Shown here: in pieces, positions 17,596 through 26,895 of the stretch
Layout: each line of letters begins with the position of its first letter
Numbering within the stretch: the first letter of the stretch is position 1
Notes under the pieces: model-generated
The model's database searches: none
What the model saw: only the letters and a program-made list of their open reading frames with translations
What the model was told of the DNA's origin: nothing
Program-made: the position numbers and the translations under genes
Origin: Tunturibacter psychrotolerans
Lineage (GTDB): Bacteria > Acidobacteriota > Terriglobia > Terriglobales > Acidobacteriaceae
Assembly: GCF_040359615.1 (NCBI RefSeq)
Contig: NZ_CP132942.1
Span: 2,294,001-2,358,000 of the forward strand
Reading direction: 5' to 3'
DNA length: 64,000 bases

Positions 17596-18834
17596 CTAGA
17601 TCTGCAATCTTAGCTTCCATCTGGTGAGGAGCGCGGAGAGCGCCAGAATCAGTGCTGTGAAGATCAGGCACCTTAGTGCACCGGGGAGACCGTAGTTGGC
17701 GTGTTCCGCAAAGTATGTGAAGCCACATGCGGAGACGATGAAGAAGTAGAAGTCAGGGAGCAGATAGGTTAGGAGTGTGTTCTCGCCGGCGGGGCGTGCG
17801 AATACGGCCCAACGTACTGCTCGCCTGACATCGCAGACCCAATAGAGGAGAGTGAATAATAGTACGCTGCAGCTGATGCTGTAGAGACACCAAGTCGGAG
17901 TGGCGCGAATCTTCGAGATGCCCAGGGGAGTCAGAAGCCATCCGCAGAAGAACGTGACAACACTGAATAGGATGGCGACGGTAGATTTCTGCCGAAACGT
18001 GTTCCATCGGAGATGGCTGTTCACAAAGATGCTCGAAGCGACGACGCCGGCCAGGGCGATCGAAGCCATAGCACCGTTGCCCCATGGCCAGACGTACAGG
18101 GGGAGATGATTTGGGAACGGAATCCACTTAGCTGTTGAAGCGATACAAAGGATCGTCATGGCGGCGAACCACGCAAGCGGTGCCCAGTTCCATCGTCGCG
18201 TTGCGATGTACAGGATGGAAACCGCGACGTAGGTCCACCCGAGCAAACCCAGAATCTCGGGGTAAGACGTTGAAATCCATGCCGCATGTCCGTCGGGAGT
18301 CGTTCGGCGAAAGATGACGAACATCGCGATCATCAATGCCAGACCGGAGAATCGCAGAATTCGAAACGACGGCTGATAGCGGTCAATGCGTGGGTACACG
18401 TTCCAGAATAAGACGGCACCGCCGAGCGCGAGGATGGTCCATAGCATCGGACCTATCCCCATGAGCGCTCGACTTCCCAGTTCCGCGTTCGCAAGAATAA
18501 GTCCGAGGACGACCAAAGCGATGGTGCGGAGGATGATATGTAGCCAGAAAGCTGGCACGGATGAATTTTTGCGGAGTCGATGTTCCAGAGCGATGGGGAT
18601 CGTCATCCCAAGGATGAATAGAAAGGCTGGAAACACCATATCTACGTAGGTCATCGCATCGACCTTTGCAGGAGCGTGATAGTTCCACCAGGGGAGACCC
18701 TTGACCTCGGCCAGTTCGTTGACAAAGATCATCAAGGTCATCGTTAGCCCGCGGAATATGTCGATGGATGCAACGCGTTGAGCGCGAATCGTATTGGTTG
18801 CACTCGCCTGGGGGATTTCCATCGTTGGATTCAT
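17596..18834 (-). CDS. nagX: NagX-like multipass membrane protein (DUF5009 / COG4299)
   Basis: 412 aa with about ten hydrophobic segments and the family N-terminus RVASIDIFRGLTMTLMIFVNEL, related to heparan-alpha-glucosaminide N-acetyltransferase. In proteobacterial GlcNAc/chitin regulons the family member NagX is repeatedly found with chitin-degradation genes and is suspected to act on amino sugars at the inner membrane. Here its start overlaps the stop of the GH18 gene by 4 bases (ATGA), so it is coupled to a chitinase; this is the main reason for the NagX label. An acyltransferase role is inference. Confidence 0.75.
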   Translation of the reverse strand: MNPTMEIPQASATNTIRAQRVASIDIFRGLTMTLMIFVNELAEVKGLPWWNYHAPAKVDAMTYVDMVFPAFLFILGMTIPIALEHRLRKNSSVPAFWLHIILRTIALVVLGLILANAELGSRALMGIGPMLWTILALGGAVLFWNVYPRIDRYQPSFRILRFSGLALMIAMFVIFRRTTPDGHAAWISTSYPEILGLLGWTYVAVSILYIATRRWNWAPLAWFAAMTILCIASTAKWIPFPNHLPLYVWPWGNGAMASIALAGVVASSIFVNSHLRWNTFRQKSTVAILFSVVTFFCGWLLTPLGISKIRATPTWCLYSISCSVLLFTLLYWVCDVRRAVRWAVFARPAGENTLLTYLLPDFYFFIVSACGFTYFAEHANYGLPGALRCLIFTALILALSALLTRWKLRLQI

Positions 18835-20024
18835 CGCGTCTCCGTCGTGATGCGCGAGTCACGCTGCAAGCCAACATTGATTGAGTCAAGAAGAGTGTTG
18901 GCAGAGTCACCGGTGTACTCCCAGAACATGACCCCGGCCAACTTGTGATCAATCACGTACTCGCATTTCTTCTTTAATGAATCGGGGTCGTCATACGATA
19001 TGAAGGTTTGGGTGTCGTGATTGTAGAGATATGGGGCAGAAGCGGTCGAATCCCAGTAGCGTGTGTAGCCACTATTCTGCAGGCTGGTCAAAGCGTTGAA
19101 CGGGAGATAGGTGTTAGGTGCTTCCTTTCCAGGTTGAAAGAGTCCGTGGTTCTGATCCGGAACCTGCGTCCAGCTCTTGCCGTAGAAAGGCACGCCGAGC
19201 ACGAGTTTCTCCGGAGGCACACCGGCGCTTTCATATTCGTTTACTGTGCGGTCGGCTGAGATTTTCTTCGGATCGGCGGAATTAGTGAACAGCGGCGCAT
19301 GGTGTCCGGTGGTTTTGTCCCAGCTCGGGACGTAGTAGTCGTAAGACATCAGGTTGACCGTGTCCACGTATCTCTGTACTTTCGCCATCTCGGTGTGCTC
19401 AAGGAAATCGGTCGAAGCACCCGTTGCGATGGACGTCACCAGATGTCGATGGAGTTTCTTTTGTTCTTTATCGAATCGTTCCCTCAGCTCTTTGAGTAGG
19501 CGTGTGTAGTTCTGCTTGTCTTCAGGGCGAAACCGATTATTGTCGCCAGCCATTCCGGGGTATTCCCAATCGATATCAACGCCGTCGAGTTCGTATTTTT
19601 CTACGAATTTGACTGCGCTTTCGATGAAGACCTGTCTACTCTGCTTCGTTAGAGACATGTCAGAGAAATCGCCGGACCACGTCCATCCGCCAACCGAGAC
19701 CACTACGGTCAGAGAAGAGTTGTCTCGTTTTAGAGAGTTGAGGACCGCGAAGTTTTCTGCGTCATGCGCGAAGCCTTCAACGATTTGACCGTTTTGTAGA
19801 TTGGCGAAGGCGTAGTTGATGCGCGTCAACTTTGTTGCTGATACTTCCTGCGGCGTAAGGATCCTATCCTTTGGAAAGATGTAGGCAATGATCTCCTTTT
19901 TCTGTACGGGAGATGTTGCGGCTCGCAGATGAAAGGGGAAGCACATAGGCAGGACAAGGATAGCCACGCACACAGTTAGTACGCGAAGTAATAGACGGTT
20001 GAAAAGGTTACAACTACGCTTCAT
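18831..20024 (-). CDS. Secreted glycoside hydrolase family 18 chitinase
   Basis: 397 aa from the ATG at 20024, preceded by AGGAAA; 10 upstream codons are open but the chosen start begins the signal peptide (about 1-36, ending HLRAA). The GH18 catalytic motif DxxDxDxE is intact as LDGVDIDWEYPG. SVGGWTWSGDF and the substrate-tunnel motif MSYDYYVP are also present, with a conserved C-terminal Trp region (GVMFWEYTGD). GH18 enzymes hydrolyse chitin through the substrate N-acetyl group. No chitin-binding module is attached, so it is a single catalytic domain. It is transcribed ahead of the nagX-like gene. Confidence 0.93.
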   Translation of the reverse strand: MKRSCNLFNRLLLRVLTVCVAILVLPMCFPFHLRAATSPVQKKEIIAYIFPKDRILTPQEVSATKLTRINYAFANLQNGQIVEGFAHDAENFAVLNSLKRDNSSLTVVVSVGGWTWSGDFSDMSLTKQSRQVFIESAVKFVEKYELDGVDIDWEYPGMAGDNNRFRPEDKQNYTRLLKELRERFDKEQKKLHRHLVTSIATGASTDFLEHTEMAKVQRYVDTVNLMSYDYYVPSWDKTTGHHAPLFTNSADPKKISADRTVNEYESAGVPPEKLVLGVPFYGKSWTQVPDQNHGLFQPGKEAPNTYLPFNALTSLQNSGYTRYWDSTASAPYLYNHDTQTFISYDDPDSLKKKCEYVIDHKLAGVMFWEYTGDSANTLLDSINVGLQRDSRITTETR

Positions 20025-20122
20025 CGGATTTCCTGTTTTTTGCTGACAAGCCAATCTACGGATTTTCTACCGGTACTGAAGAGCTCTGCAGCATCTTTTT
20101 TTGTTGGTTGTATGGCAAAAAG

Positions 20123-20152
20123 AGGGACGGCGAAAAGTCTTTCGCCGTCCCT
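20123..20152 (-). terminator. Strong rho-independent terminator after the TonB-dependent receptor
   Basis: AGGGACGGCGAAA and its exact complement form a 13-bp stem with a 4-base loop. On the minus strand the stem is followed by CTTTTTG. It lies 20 bases past the receptor stop and separates the receptor transcript from the chitinase operon. Confidence 0.9.
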
Positions 20153-20172
20153 AGAACCCGCTGTTCTAAGCG

Positions 20173-23100
20173 TTAGAAGACGAACTTTAGTGCCAGTTGG
20201 ATGTTACGAGGTTCGTTAACGGTGTTGCTGATCTGACCGAAGTTGTTTCCGGGGCTGGCGTTGTTGCTCGGAGGGGCCAGGCTGACCATGTTGAAGGCGT
20301 TTAGGAAGTCGCTGCGGAATTCAATGTGACTTCCTTCAGTGATCGCGAAGTCCTTGGATAGGGCTAGATCGATCTGCTGATACCCAGGATCACGTTCTGA
20401 ACCTACCGAGGAGTTTCCAAAGCTCGAAGCGCTCTGCTCTTGGTAAGCGCAGGTTCCGTTGTCGGTGTCGCTTGCGCAGGTTCCAGCTGAAGGATCAGTA
20501 CCAAAATAATTGGTTTCTGTACGACCCCTTACATGGAGGGAACGGAGGTGGTTGGCACGAGCTGCTCTGGCGTTCACCTTCGCCGAATAAAACGCATTTG
20601 AATTTACGGTAATGGGGAAGCCCGTGTGGAAGCTCATGATGGAACCTACTTTCCAGCCCCCAACCACCTCATCCGCAATGCGATTCATGCCGCCACCAAA
20701 CTGGCGCCCGCGGCCGAAAGGCAATTCGTAGTAGCCAGAGATGGAGACGTTGTGCTTGGCGTCGAAGTACGTCGGACCATAATCCGCGCCGCCGTTATAT
20801 GCGTCCTGCCAGTAGGCACTTTGCGAGTCGCCAGCACCGCCGCCTGCACCGTAGTAGCCCAGGTTGTTGCTGAGGCCTTTGCTGTAAGTCCAGTTGGCTA
20901 GGAACTCAAGGCCGTGGTCGAGACGACGCCGCCCGGTTACCTGCAGCGAGCTGTAGTTCATGACAGCTTCCGACTCGGTATAGCTGATATTCGCAATCTG
21001 GCTCAGAGCCGGATTGAGAACAGACAACGTCGTGATTGGAAGAGCGCAATTGAGACAGGCACGTTGATTTCCTTCGCGGGGGTCTACCAGGTGGGTTCCG
21101 TTCTGTCCCAAATAGGCGACCGTCACGGAGGTGAAGTTGTCTACTTGATATTCGGTAGTGAGGTTGTACTGCTGAATCAGGGCGGGCTTCAGATTTGGCT
21201 GCCAAGCGCGTACATTGCCTGCATATACAGACGGGTCAGACGGACGATAGAAGCCGTTGGTGATGCTGAGGAAGGGGGCTCCGTTGGCGCAGGGCAAGCT
21301 GTTGTTGCAGGAGGCGTCGACGAAGAATGGTGGGTTAAGAGTGAGCCGCAGATTGGCCCCCGTTCCCTCCAGGAAGTTGGTGATGCCGTAACCGCCGCGA
21401 AGTACAAACTTATCGTGGAAGGATTCCGGTGACCAGGCGAAACCTAACCTCGGCATGAAGCCCGCGTGATATGCATTGTAGAGGGCACGCGGCGCACCGT
21501 TTACACCTGCGTTGGTGATCACGCCGGTGGTGATGTTTACATTCGCCTGCTTATTATTGACTTCGATGTAGGGCTGATCGTACTCCCAGCGCAGGCCGAG
21601 ATTGATTGTCAGGTTAGAGCTCAGTTTGATGTCATCCTGCGCGAAGACGGCGGGACGATACTGGCGTTGCCCCCAGCGGCCGGTCAGAGCGCCCTGACCT
21701 TCGGAGGTTACGTTGTCGCTCAAGAAGTCAGTAACTTTGCCATTGAAGCCGAACCAGCCCAGTGATCCATCGTTGCCCGAGTAGTAGCGGTTTTCCTGGT
21801 AGCGAAGCACCTGAGCGCCGAACTTCAGTGTCTGTTTGCCGTGTTGCCAGGTGAGATTATCGCCATAGGTATAGGCGTTGACGATGCTGTCGCTATTGAT
21901 ACCGCCGTAGGAGCCATTGCCATCTTGACCAAACGGAGCGCCAATGTCATCCACTGTGCCGGAGTTATCGCCATTGCCTATAACGAGCGTGCTGAAGCCG
22001 GGAACGAGTTGGGTTCCAGGTATGCCAAGTTTGGCGTTGCCAGTGAGACCCCAATTTCCAGAGACGTCGGTTGGAGTTTGAATGTAACGAGTGCGGCCAT
22101 AGCCGGCGCGCGCTTCGTTGACGATGCTGGGCGAGATTTCGTGGGTCCAGTTGACGATGAAGCCGGTGTAGGGATCGTTGTTATTGGTTGGAATATCGGT
22201 GGGGAGAGCGACCTTTGAGTAACCATCATTCTCGCGGCCGATAGAGAAGCGGCCTGAGACCGTGTCGCGGTTAGTCGCTCGCCAATCGATCTTGAAATCG
22301 CCCTGATTGTTGACGGTGGCCTGGCCTGATGAGCCGACGTAGTTTACGGATGTGTCCGTCACGGTATTGGGTTCTGGATAAAGCTCTGGGTGGGCGAAGA
22401 GATAGATTGCTGCGGGATTTGTGATGCCGGGCAACGTGCGATCTGCGGCAGTGACGACCGTTCGGAGTTCGACGGTGGAGAAATGCTGGCGAGCTCCCTG
22501 GTAATCCACAAAAAAGAAGAGCTTGTCTTTGAAGATGGGACCGCCGAGAGTACCGCCGAAGATGGCGCGGTTGAATGGAGCACGTGGTGCGCCGGTCAGC
22601 TTTGCAGCCCACGTATTCGCGTTCAGATTCTGGTTTTCACCGAAGAAGAAAGCGTTGCCATGGAATCGATTGGTTCCGCTTTTCGTCACCATGACGACCT
22701 GGCCGCCGTTTGCGTTGCCGTACTCCGCTGTGGAGTTTCCGGTGATGATGCGGACTTCGCCGAGTGCGTCGACGTTGGGGCTATAGCCGATGTAGTTATC
22801 GATCGCCTCGTTGATATCGGCTCCGTCGAGCGTGTAATTGTTGCTCTGCTCGCGGTTTCCGTTGACGTTGAACCCGCCGTTGTACTGACCGCGGCCGACG
22901 TTATCGAGTGCCTGTGGATTTGGCGTGATGGCTCCTGCGACGAGCAGTGTGAGCGTAGAGAAGTTGCGGCTCTGCAACGGCAGTTCCGTGGCGGCTGCTG
23001 CGGTAATCGTGTCGCCTGTTGTTGCGTTTTCTGTGTTGAGGATGGGCGCTGTGTCGGTGACGACGACATTGCTATTTGTTCCGCCGACCTTCAAGGCCAC

Positions 23101-23430
23101 GTTCACTTTCGCTTCCTGATCAACTTCAAGCGCAAAGGGGCTGGTGCTTTGAGGAGCGAAACTACTAGATTCTACGGTGATCTTGTATTGGCCGATCTGC
23201 AAAAAATGGAGAGAGTAAATGCCACTGGGATTGGTCACAGTCGGAGTGGCCACGCCTGTTAGGACATTGGTAGCGGTTACCTTGGCGCCCGCCACGACTG
23301 CCCCGGTTGGGTCGGTCACGGTACCAGTGATGGACCCGGTGATGGTCTGCGTGAATGCCGGTATACAGGTCATGATAACCAGCATCAGCGCTGAAAGATA
23401 ACAGAAGCCGAGCTTGAGTCCTTTGTACAT
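20173..23430 (-). CDS. TonB-dependent receptor, Oar-like, with carboxypeptidase-regulatory-like domain
   Basis: 1085 aa from the ATG at 23430, which follows GGAGGAACGCA; 36 upstream open codons lack support. A signal peptide (about 1-28) is followed by a beta-sandwich domain (about 30-115, SITGTVTDPTGAVVAGAKVTATN…GIYSLHFLQIGQYKITVE). A plug with LDGADINEAIDN and a large beta-barrel follow, ending in Phe (LALKFVF) as outer-membrane barrels do. Acidobacteria use such receptors for oligosaccharides and siderophores. Its place between a chitinase and a NagR-like regulator suggests chito-oligosaccharide uptake. No SusD-like lipoprotein is nearby, unlike Bacteroidetes loci. The barrel is intact with no frameshift. 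Confidence 0.9.
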   Translation of the reverse strand: MYKGLKLGFCYLSALMLVIMTCIPAFTQTITGSITGTVTDPTGAVVAGAKVTATNVLTGVATPTVTNPSGIYSLHFLQIGQYKITVESSSFAPQSTSPFALEVDQEAKVNVALKVGGTNSNVVVTDTAPILNTENATTGDTITAAAATELPLQSRNFSTLTLLVAGAITPNPQALDNVGRGQYNGGFNVNGNREQSNNYTLDGADINEAIDNYIGYSPNVDALGEVRIITGNSTAEYGNANGGQVVMVTKSGTNRFHGNAFFFGENQNLNANTWAAKLTGAPRAPFNRAIFGGTLGGPIFKDKLFFFVDYQGARQHFSTVELRTVVTAADRTLPGITNPAAIYLFAHPELYPEPNTVTDTSVNYVGSSGQATVNNQGDFKIDWRATNRDTVSGRFSIGRENDGYSKVALPTDIPTNNNDPYTGFIVNWTHEISPSIVNEARAGYGRTRYIQTPTDVSGNWGLTGNAKLGIPGTQLVPGFSTLVIGNGDNSGTVDDIGAPFGQDGNGSYGGINSDSIVNAYTYGDNLTWQHGKQTLKFGAQVLRYQENRYYSGNDGSLGWFGFNGKVTDFLSDNVTSEGQGALTGRWGQRQYRPAVFAQDDIKLSSNLTINLGLRWEYDQPYIEVNNKQANVNITTGVITNAGVNGAPRALYNAYHAGFMPRLGFAWSPESFHDKFVLRGGYGITNFLEGTGANLRLTLNPPFFVDASCNNSLPCANGAPFLSITNGFYRPSDPSVYAGNVRAWQPNLKPALIQQYNLTTEYQVDNFTSVTVAYLGQNGTHLVDPREGNQRACLNCALPITTLSVLNPALSQIANISYTESEAVMNYSSLQVTGRRRLDHGLEFLANWTYSKGLSNNLGYYGAGGGAGDSQSAYWQDAYNGGADYGPTYFDAKHNVSISGYYELPFGRGRQFGGGMNRIADEVVGGWKVGSIMSFHTGFPITVNSNAFYSAKVNARAARANHLRSLHVRGRTETNYFGTDPSAGTCASDTDNGTCAYQEQSASSFGNSSVGSERDPGYQQIDLALSKDFAITEGSHIEFRSDFLNAFNMVSLAPPSNNASPGNNFGQISNTVNEPRNIQLALKFVF

Positions 23431-23975
23431 TGCGTTCCTCCAAAATAAAAATGCAGAGTGAATTGCTTTGTCTGTGCGAGCTTCGCGGTTGGCTTCCCTT
23501 GGCCCATCCTGCTTAGTGCGTAGATCTTGCGTTTTCAATCAAGTCCGAGCTTCGAAAGTCCTAACATTGCGCGTAGTCCGTACCTCCGAAACGGACAGGC
23601 CAGCGGTAATTCTTAGTCCTGTGATTCTCCTGAGGAAAGGGCAACGGCCACTCCTTGGAAAATGCGGAAATCACGTTCTGATTCACGGTCAAAGAAGGCA
23701 AAATTTATTCGTAAATTGAAATGCGCGGATGCCAGATCGTATAGACAACTGTACTGAAGTGCAAGAGAAATCTTCTAAGTTTCGCCAGGAAGCGCCCGAG
23801 AGGCGCCCTAAAGAAGCGGACTCCCTCCTTTGTTCTTCGAAACCGATTCGCCCGAGACTGAGGATTATCCTCTCGCAGGAGACGGATCGTATTGCGAGGA
23901 CACTGCGGTAAAGACCGGCTGGTCAACGAGTTCTGATTTGCTCTGGGAAACTGCTTTGATTAATCGCGGCGCTTC
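23431..23975. other. Long leader of the TonB-dependent receptor, no gene
   Basis: 545 bases between the receptor start and the stop of the GntR regulator upstream on the same strand. No convincing coding frame. It holds the receptor ribosome site and, about 310 bases upstream of the start, a candidate GntR operator. AT-rich stretches near 23690-23725 are the likeliest promoter area. Confidence 0.5.
23735..23750. promoter_or_regulatory. Candidate NagR/DasR-like (HutC-type GntR) operator
   Basis: GATCGTATAGACAACT contains GTATAGAC, an exact fit to the HutC-subfamily consensus GTMTAKAC. By my count it matches 11 of 16 positions of the DasR/NagR 'dre' consensus built around TGGTCTAGACCA. It lies in the leader of the receptor gene and next to the gene for a regulator of this very subfamily. 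Only one copy was seen. Confidence 0.4.
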
Positions 23976-24746
23976 TCACTCTATCGTGGTTGTCGGGACG
24001 CGGATCGACGCGCGGTATCGATTGCCATAGTAACGAGAGCAGGCGGCTTCAATTGGTATCTCGTCCGTCCTCATGATGACTCGGGAGATGGATAGCATAA
24101 TTGCGTTTTTAGGGATGGAAAGCAGTTCGGACTCTTCGAGAGTCGCCGGGGAGGCCTCAAGTACCTCATCAGCCCAGGCAGCGCGAACACCGTATTTATT
24201 GCGAAGCACTTTGTAAAGTGACTCTGATGTAAAGTCGGTTCGTTCGAGTCCGGGGTAATGTTTCAAGGGAATATTGGACTCTTCGAGTGCCATCGGAGTG
24301 CCATCCGCGATGCGCAGCCGACGGAGTTGTAGTATCGCTGAACCTTCCTCAACTCGAAGCTGTTCCGTCAGAACTCCTTTAGCCGACAGGACAGTTTGCG
24401 CGAGTAGACGTGAACTTGGCATCATTCCGCGCTGTTTCATGTCCTCCGTGAAACCTCGGAGATACATGATGTTCTTCTCCAGCTTGGGGCGCGTGACATA
24501 GGTGCCTCGTCCTTTTTGGCTGAGTGCATAACCTCGACTCTTTAGGTTATGCAGGGCCTGCCGAGCCGTCATTCGGCTTACCTGATAGGATCGCGCCAAC
24601 TCATATTCCGAAGGAAGGCAATCGCCTACCAGCAGCTTACCCGTTTGGATCTGTTCTATCAGAACCTGCTGAATCTGATAGTAAAGCGGTATAAATCCGT
24701 CTTTGTCGAGCGACGATAAAGGAGATTGGACATCGTTATTTTCCAC
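23976..24746 (-). CDS. GntR-family transcriptional regulator, HutC/UTRA (NagR-like)
   Basis: 256 aa. An N-terminal winged helix (about 17-85) contains PLYYQIQQVLIEQI, LPSEYELARSYQVSRMTARQAL and GRGTYV. A UTRA ligand-binding domain (about 95-250) follows, with LEESNIPLKHYPGL. The UTRA domain of the NagR/DasR branch binds phosphorylated amino sugars. The neighbouring chitinase, NagX-like protein, receptor and GH9 gene make a GlcNAc- or GlcN-6-phosphate-responsive repressor the best guess. It is divergent from the GH9 gene (about 290 bases between starts) and upstream of the receptor. Confidence 0.88.
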   Translation of the reverse strand: MENNDVQSPLSSLDKDGFIPLYYQIQQVLIEQIQTGKLLVGDCLPSEYELARSYQVSRMTARQALHNLKSRGYALSQKGRGTYVTRPKLEKNIMYLRGFTEDMKQRGMMPSSRLLAQTVLSAKGVLTEQLRVEEGSAILQLRRLRIADGTPMALEESNIPLKHYPGLERTDFTSESLYKVLRNKYGVRAAWADEVLEASPATLEESELLSIPKNAIMLSISRVIMRTDEIPIEAACSRYYGNRYRASIRVPTTTIE

Positions 24747-25033
24747 TCTGTCTCCCGGGGAAAGTGTTCTCTGTGCAGTGTTCTTCGAACGAAGGATTGA
24801 TTGATTCGCGGTTGAAACTCGTTGGTCTGGTCAAGAGCTCAGCGTCACTGGATCATTCGTGCGGTTCGGAGTGGGCTGTTCTTTAGGTTTGTTTGGAGAT
24901 TAGCGAATGAGTATAGTCGTCCAGACAGGTTCCCGGCAACGGGATTTCTGGAACGCGGGATCGAGATTCGTTGAGCGCATCGGTTCCTATCTCATAATGT
25001 CTTTTGAGGTGCAGGAAAATTACACATCTAGGG

Positions 25034-26851
25034 ATGAGAATTTTAGTCGGCGGCTTTATCGGGGCACTCACCTCTGCAGCTATGGGACAGTTGACCGTCG
25101 TGGTCGATCAGGTCGGCTACGAGCCTCGGTCGCTCAAGCATGCAATCGTAGTTGGGACCAAGCAGGATCACCTAGATAGATTTTCGCTGGTCGATTCAGC
25201 AAGTAGCAAGATTGTGCTGACAGGAAGCCTGGTTCCCAATGGTCAGGTAGATTCGTGGGGTGGCCGCGTCTTCTGGACCGCGGACTTTTCCTCCTGGCAG
25301 GCGACTGGCCACTATGCGGTCCAGATCCAGTCGAACTCAGGAGCGATACGTTCCTCCGAGTTCGATATCGATGAAAATCTCTTGGAACGCAGCACGCTTT
25401 CAAATGTTATCTACTACTTCAAAGGGCAACGTGCCAGTGGCCTGATGGATCAAGCGGATCGTCATCTTCCCCTGCCCGCAGGTCAGATAGGGTTTGTAGA
25501 TGTTCACGGCGGCTGGTATGACGCGACCGGCGATTACGGGATCCATCTCTCCCATCAAAATCCTACGTCTTACTTCAATCCCCAGCAGGTCCCGCTGGTT
25601 GCGTGGAGCTTGTTGAAGAGCTATCGAGTTCTCGAAGCCCGACATGACGACAACTTCAGCGAGTACCTGCGGCGACTGCTGGATGAGGGACTCTTTGGCG
25701 CCGACTTTCTGGTGCGAATCAAACGACCGGGCGGATCCTTCTTCGAAAGCATTACGGCACCAGGAAAAGACAAGCTGCCGCAGGATCGTGCCATCGGCAA
25801 TCCCAACTGGCGAACGCAGATCAAGAAGAATGCCTCAGATTCAACGGAACATATTCAAAGTGCTGAGGGACCCCATGCTTATGAGGCAAGCTTTCGCGCA
25901 GGAGGAGGTATGGCCATCGCCGCTCTGGCACTCGCTAGCACCATGCCAATTGATGGGGATCTGCCTCGCACGGCTTATCTTCGTGCTGCCGAGGAAGCAT
26001 TTCAATTTCTCGATGTACACAATCGCGAGTTACTTAACGATGGAAAAGAAAATATCCTCGATGACTACTGCGCGCTGATGGCGGCTACTGAACTGTATCG
26101 AGCAACGAAGCGGGAGAACTATCGTATAGCGGCCGATCGGCGAGCTGTCCATTTAATGGAGCGACTCTCAAGTGCTGACGGACGTCGCAACTTTTGGCGG
26201 GCCGATGAAGGTTCGCGGCCCTACTTCCATCCGTCCGATGCAGGCTTGCCGGTCGTCAGCTTGCTGGAGTTCGCGCAGATCGCGGCTCCCACCTCACAAA
26301 AGCAAGTTCGCGACGCAGTGGAACGGTCGCTGCGTTTCGAACTTTCTGTAACCGCCGAAGTTAACAATCCGTTTGGATATGCCAGACAACTAGTGCGGAT
26401 GGGAAACGGTAAGATTCGCAGCGCATTTTTCTTTCCTCACGATACGGAGGCAGCCCCCTGGTGGCAGGGCGAAGATGCTCGATTAGCCTCGCTGGCGGCC
26501 GCCGCGCGCATGGCGGCTCCCCTATTTGACGACGATCCAGCATTCCAATCGCAACTCCAGGAGTATGCGTGGAATCAGTTGCACTGGATTCTCGGTCGAA
26601 ATCCCTTTGACGCAAGCATGCTGATGGGGAGTGGCCATGGGAACGCACCGTATATGTTTTTTCGCTCTTATAAGTACACCAGCGCGCCGGGCTCAATCCT
26701 CAACGGCATTACTGCGGCAATCGATGATGAAGATGGGATTGCCTTCAACGAAGGATATGCCGTTACTGGCAAAGATGAAGACTGGCGTTGGACAGAGCAG
26801 TGGCTTCCGCATGCGGCTTGGTATCTCTATGCCGTCAGCCTTCCACACTGA
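25034..26851 (+). CDS. Secreted glycoside hydrolase family 9 (endoglucanase or exo-glucosaminidase)
   Basis: 605 aa from the ATG at 25034, which opens a signal peptide (MRILVGGFIGALTSAAMG); no good ribosome site is visible and ten further upstream codons are open. An N-terminal Ig-like CelD_N domain (about 20-105, VDQVGYEP…) precedes an (alpha/alpha)6 barrel. The usual GH9 nucleophile/base block appears as GGWYDATGDYG (family form GGYYDAGD). HWILGRNPFDASMLMGSGHGN carries the conserved His. The distal acidic motif EDWRWTEQWLPHAAW is the expected proton-donor region. GH9 includes cellulases and also the chitosan-acting exo-beta-glucosaminidases of vibrio-type chitin loci; the neighbours favour the latter. 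Confidence 0.85.
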   Translation: MRILVGGFIGALTSAAMGQLTVVVDQVGYEPRSLKHAIVVGTKQDHLDRFSLVDSASSKIVLTGSLVPNGQVDSWGGRVFWTADFSSWQATGHYAVQIQSNSGAIRSSEFDIDENLLERSTLSNVIYYFKGQRASGLMDQADRHLPLPAGQIGFVDVHGGWYDATGDYGIHLSHQNPTSYFNPQQVPLVAWSLLKSYRVLEARHDDNFSEYLRRLLDEGLFGADFLVRIKRPGGSFFESITAPGKDKLPQDRAIGNPNWRTQIKKNASDSTEHIQSAEGPHAYEASFRAGGGMAIAALALASTMPIDGDLPRTAYLRAAEEAFQFLDVHNRELLNDGKENILDDYCALMAATELYRATKRENYRIAADRRAVHLMERLSSADGRRNFWRADEGSRPYFHPSDAGLPVVSLLEFAQIAAPTSQKQVRDAVERSLRFELSVTAEVNNPFGYARQLVRMGNGKIRSAFFFPHDTEAAPWWQGEDARLASLAAAARMAAPLFDDDPAFQSQLQEYAWNQLHWILGRNPFDASMLMGSGHGNAPYMFFRSYKYTSAPGSILNGITAAIDDEDGIAFNEGYAVTGKDEDWRWTEQWLPHAAWYLYAVSLPH

Positions 26852-26895
26852 GTTCAGAATCCTGAAGGCATCTGGAAGCTAAATCCGAGCCAGCA

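Noticed and set aside
17596..18834. Calling the DUF5009 gene a heparan-alpha-glucosaminide N-acetyltransferase
   Set aside because: The similarity is to the membrane domain only; context supports a NagX-like label, and the enzymatic name would overstate what is visible.
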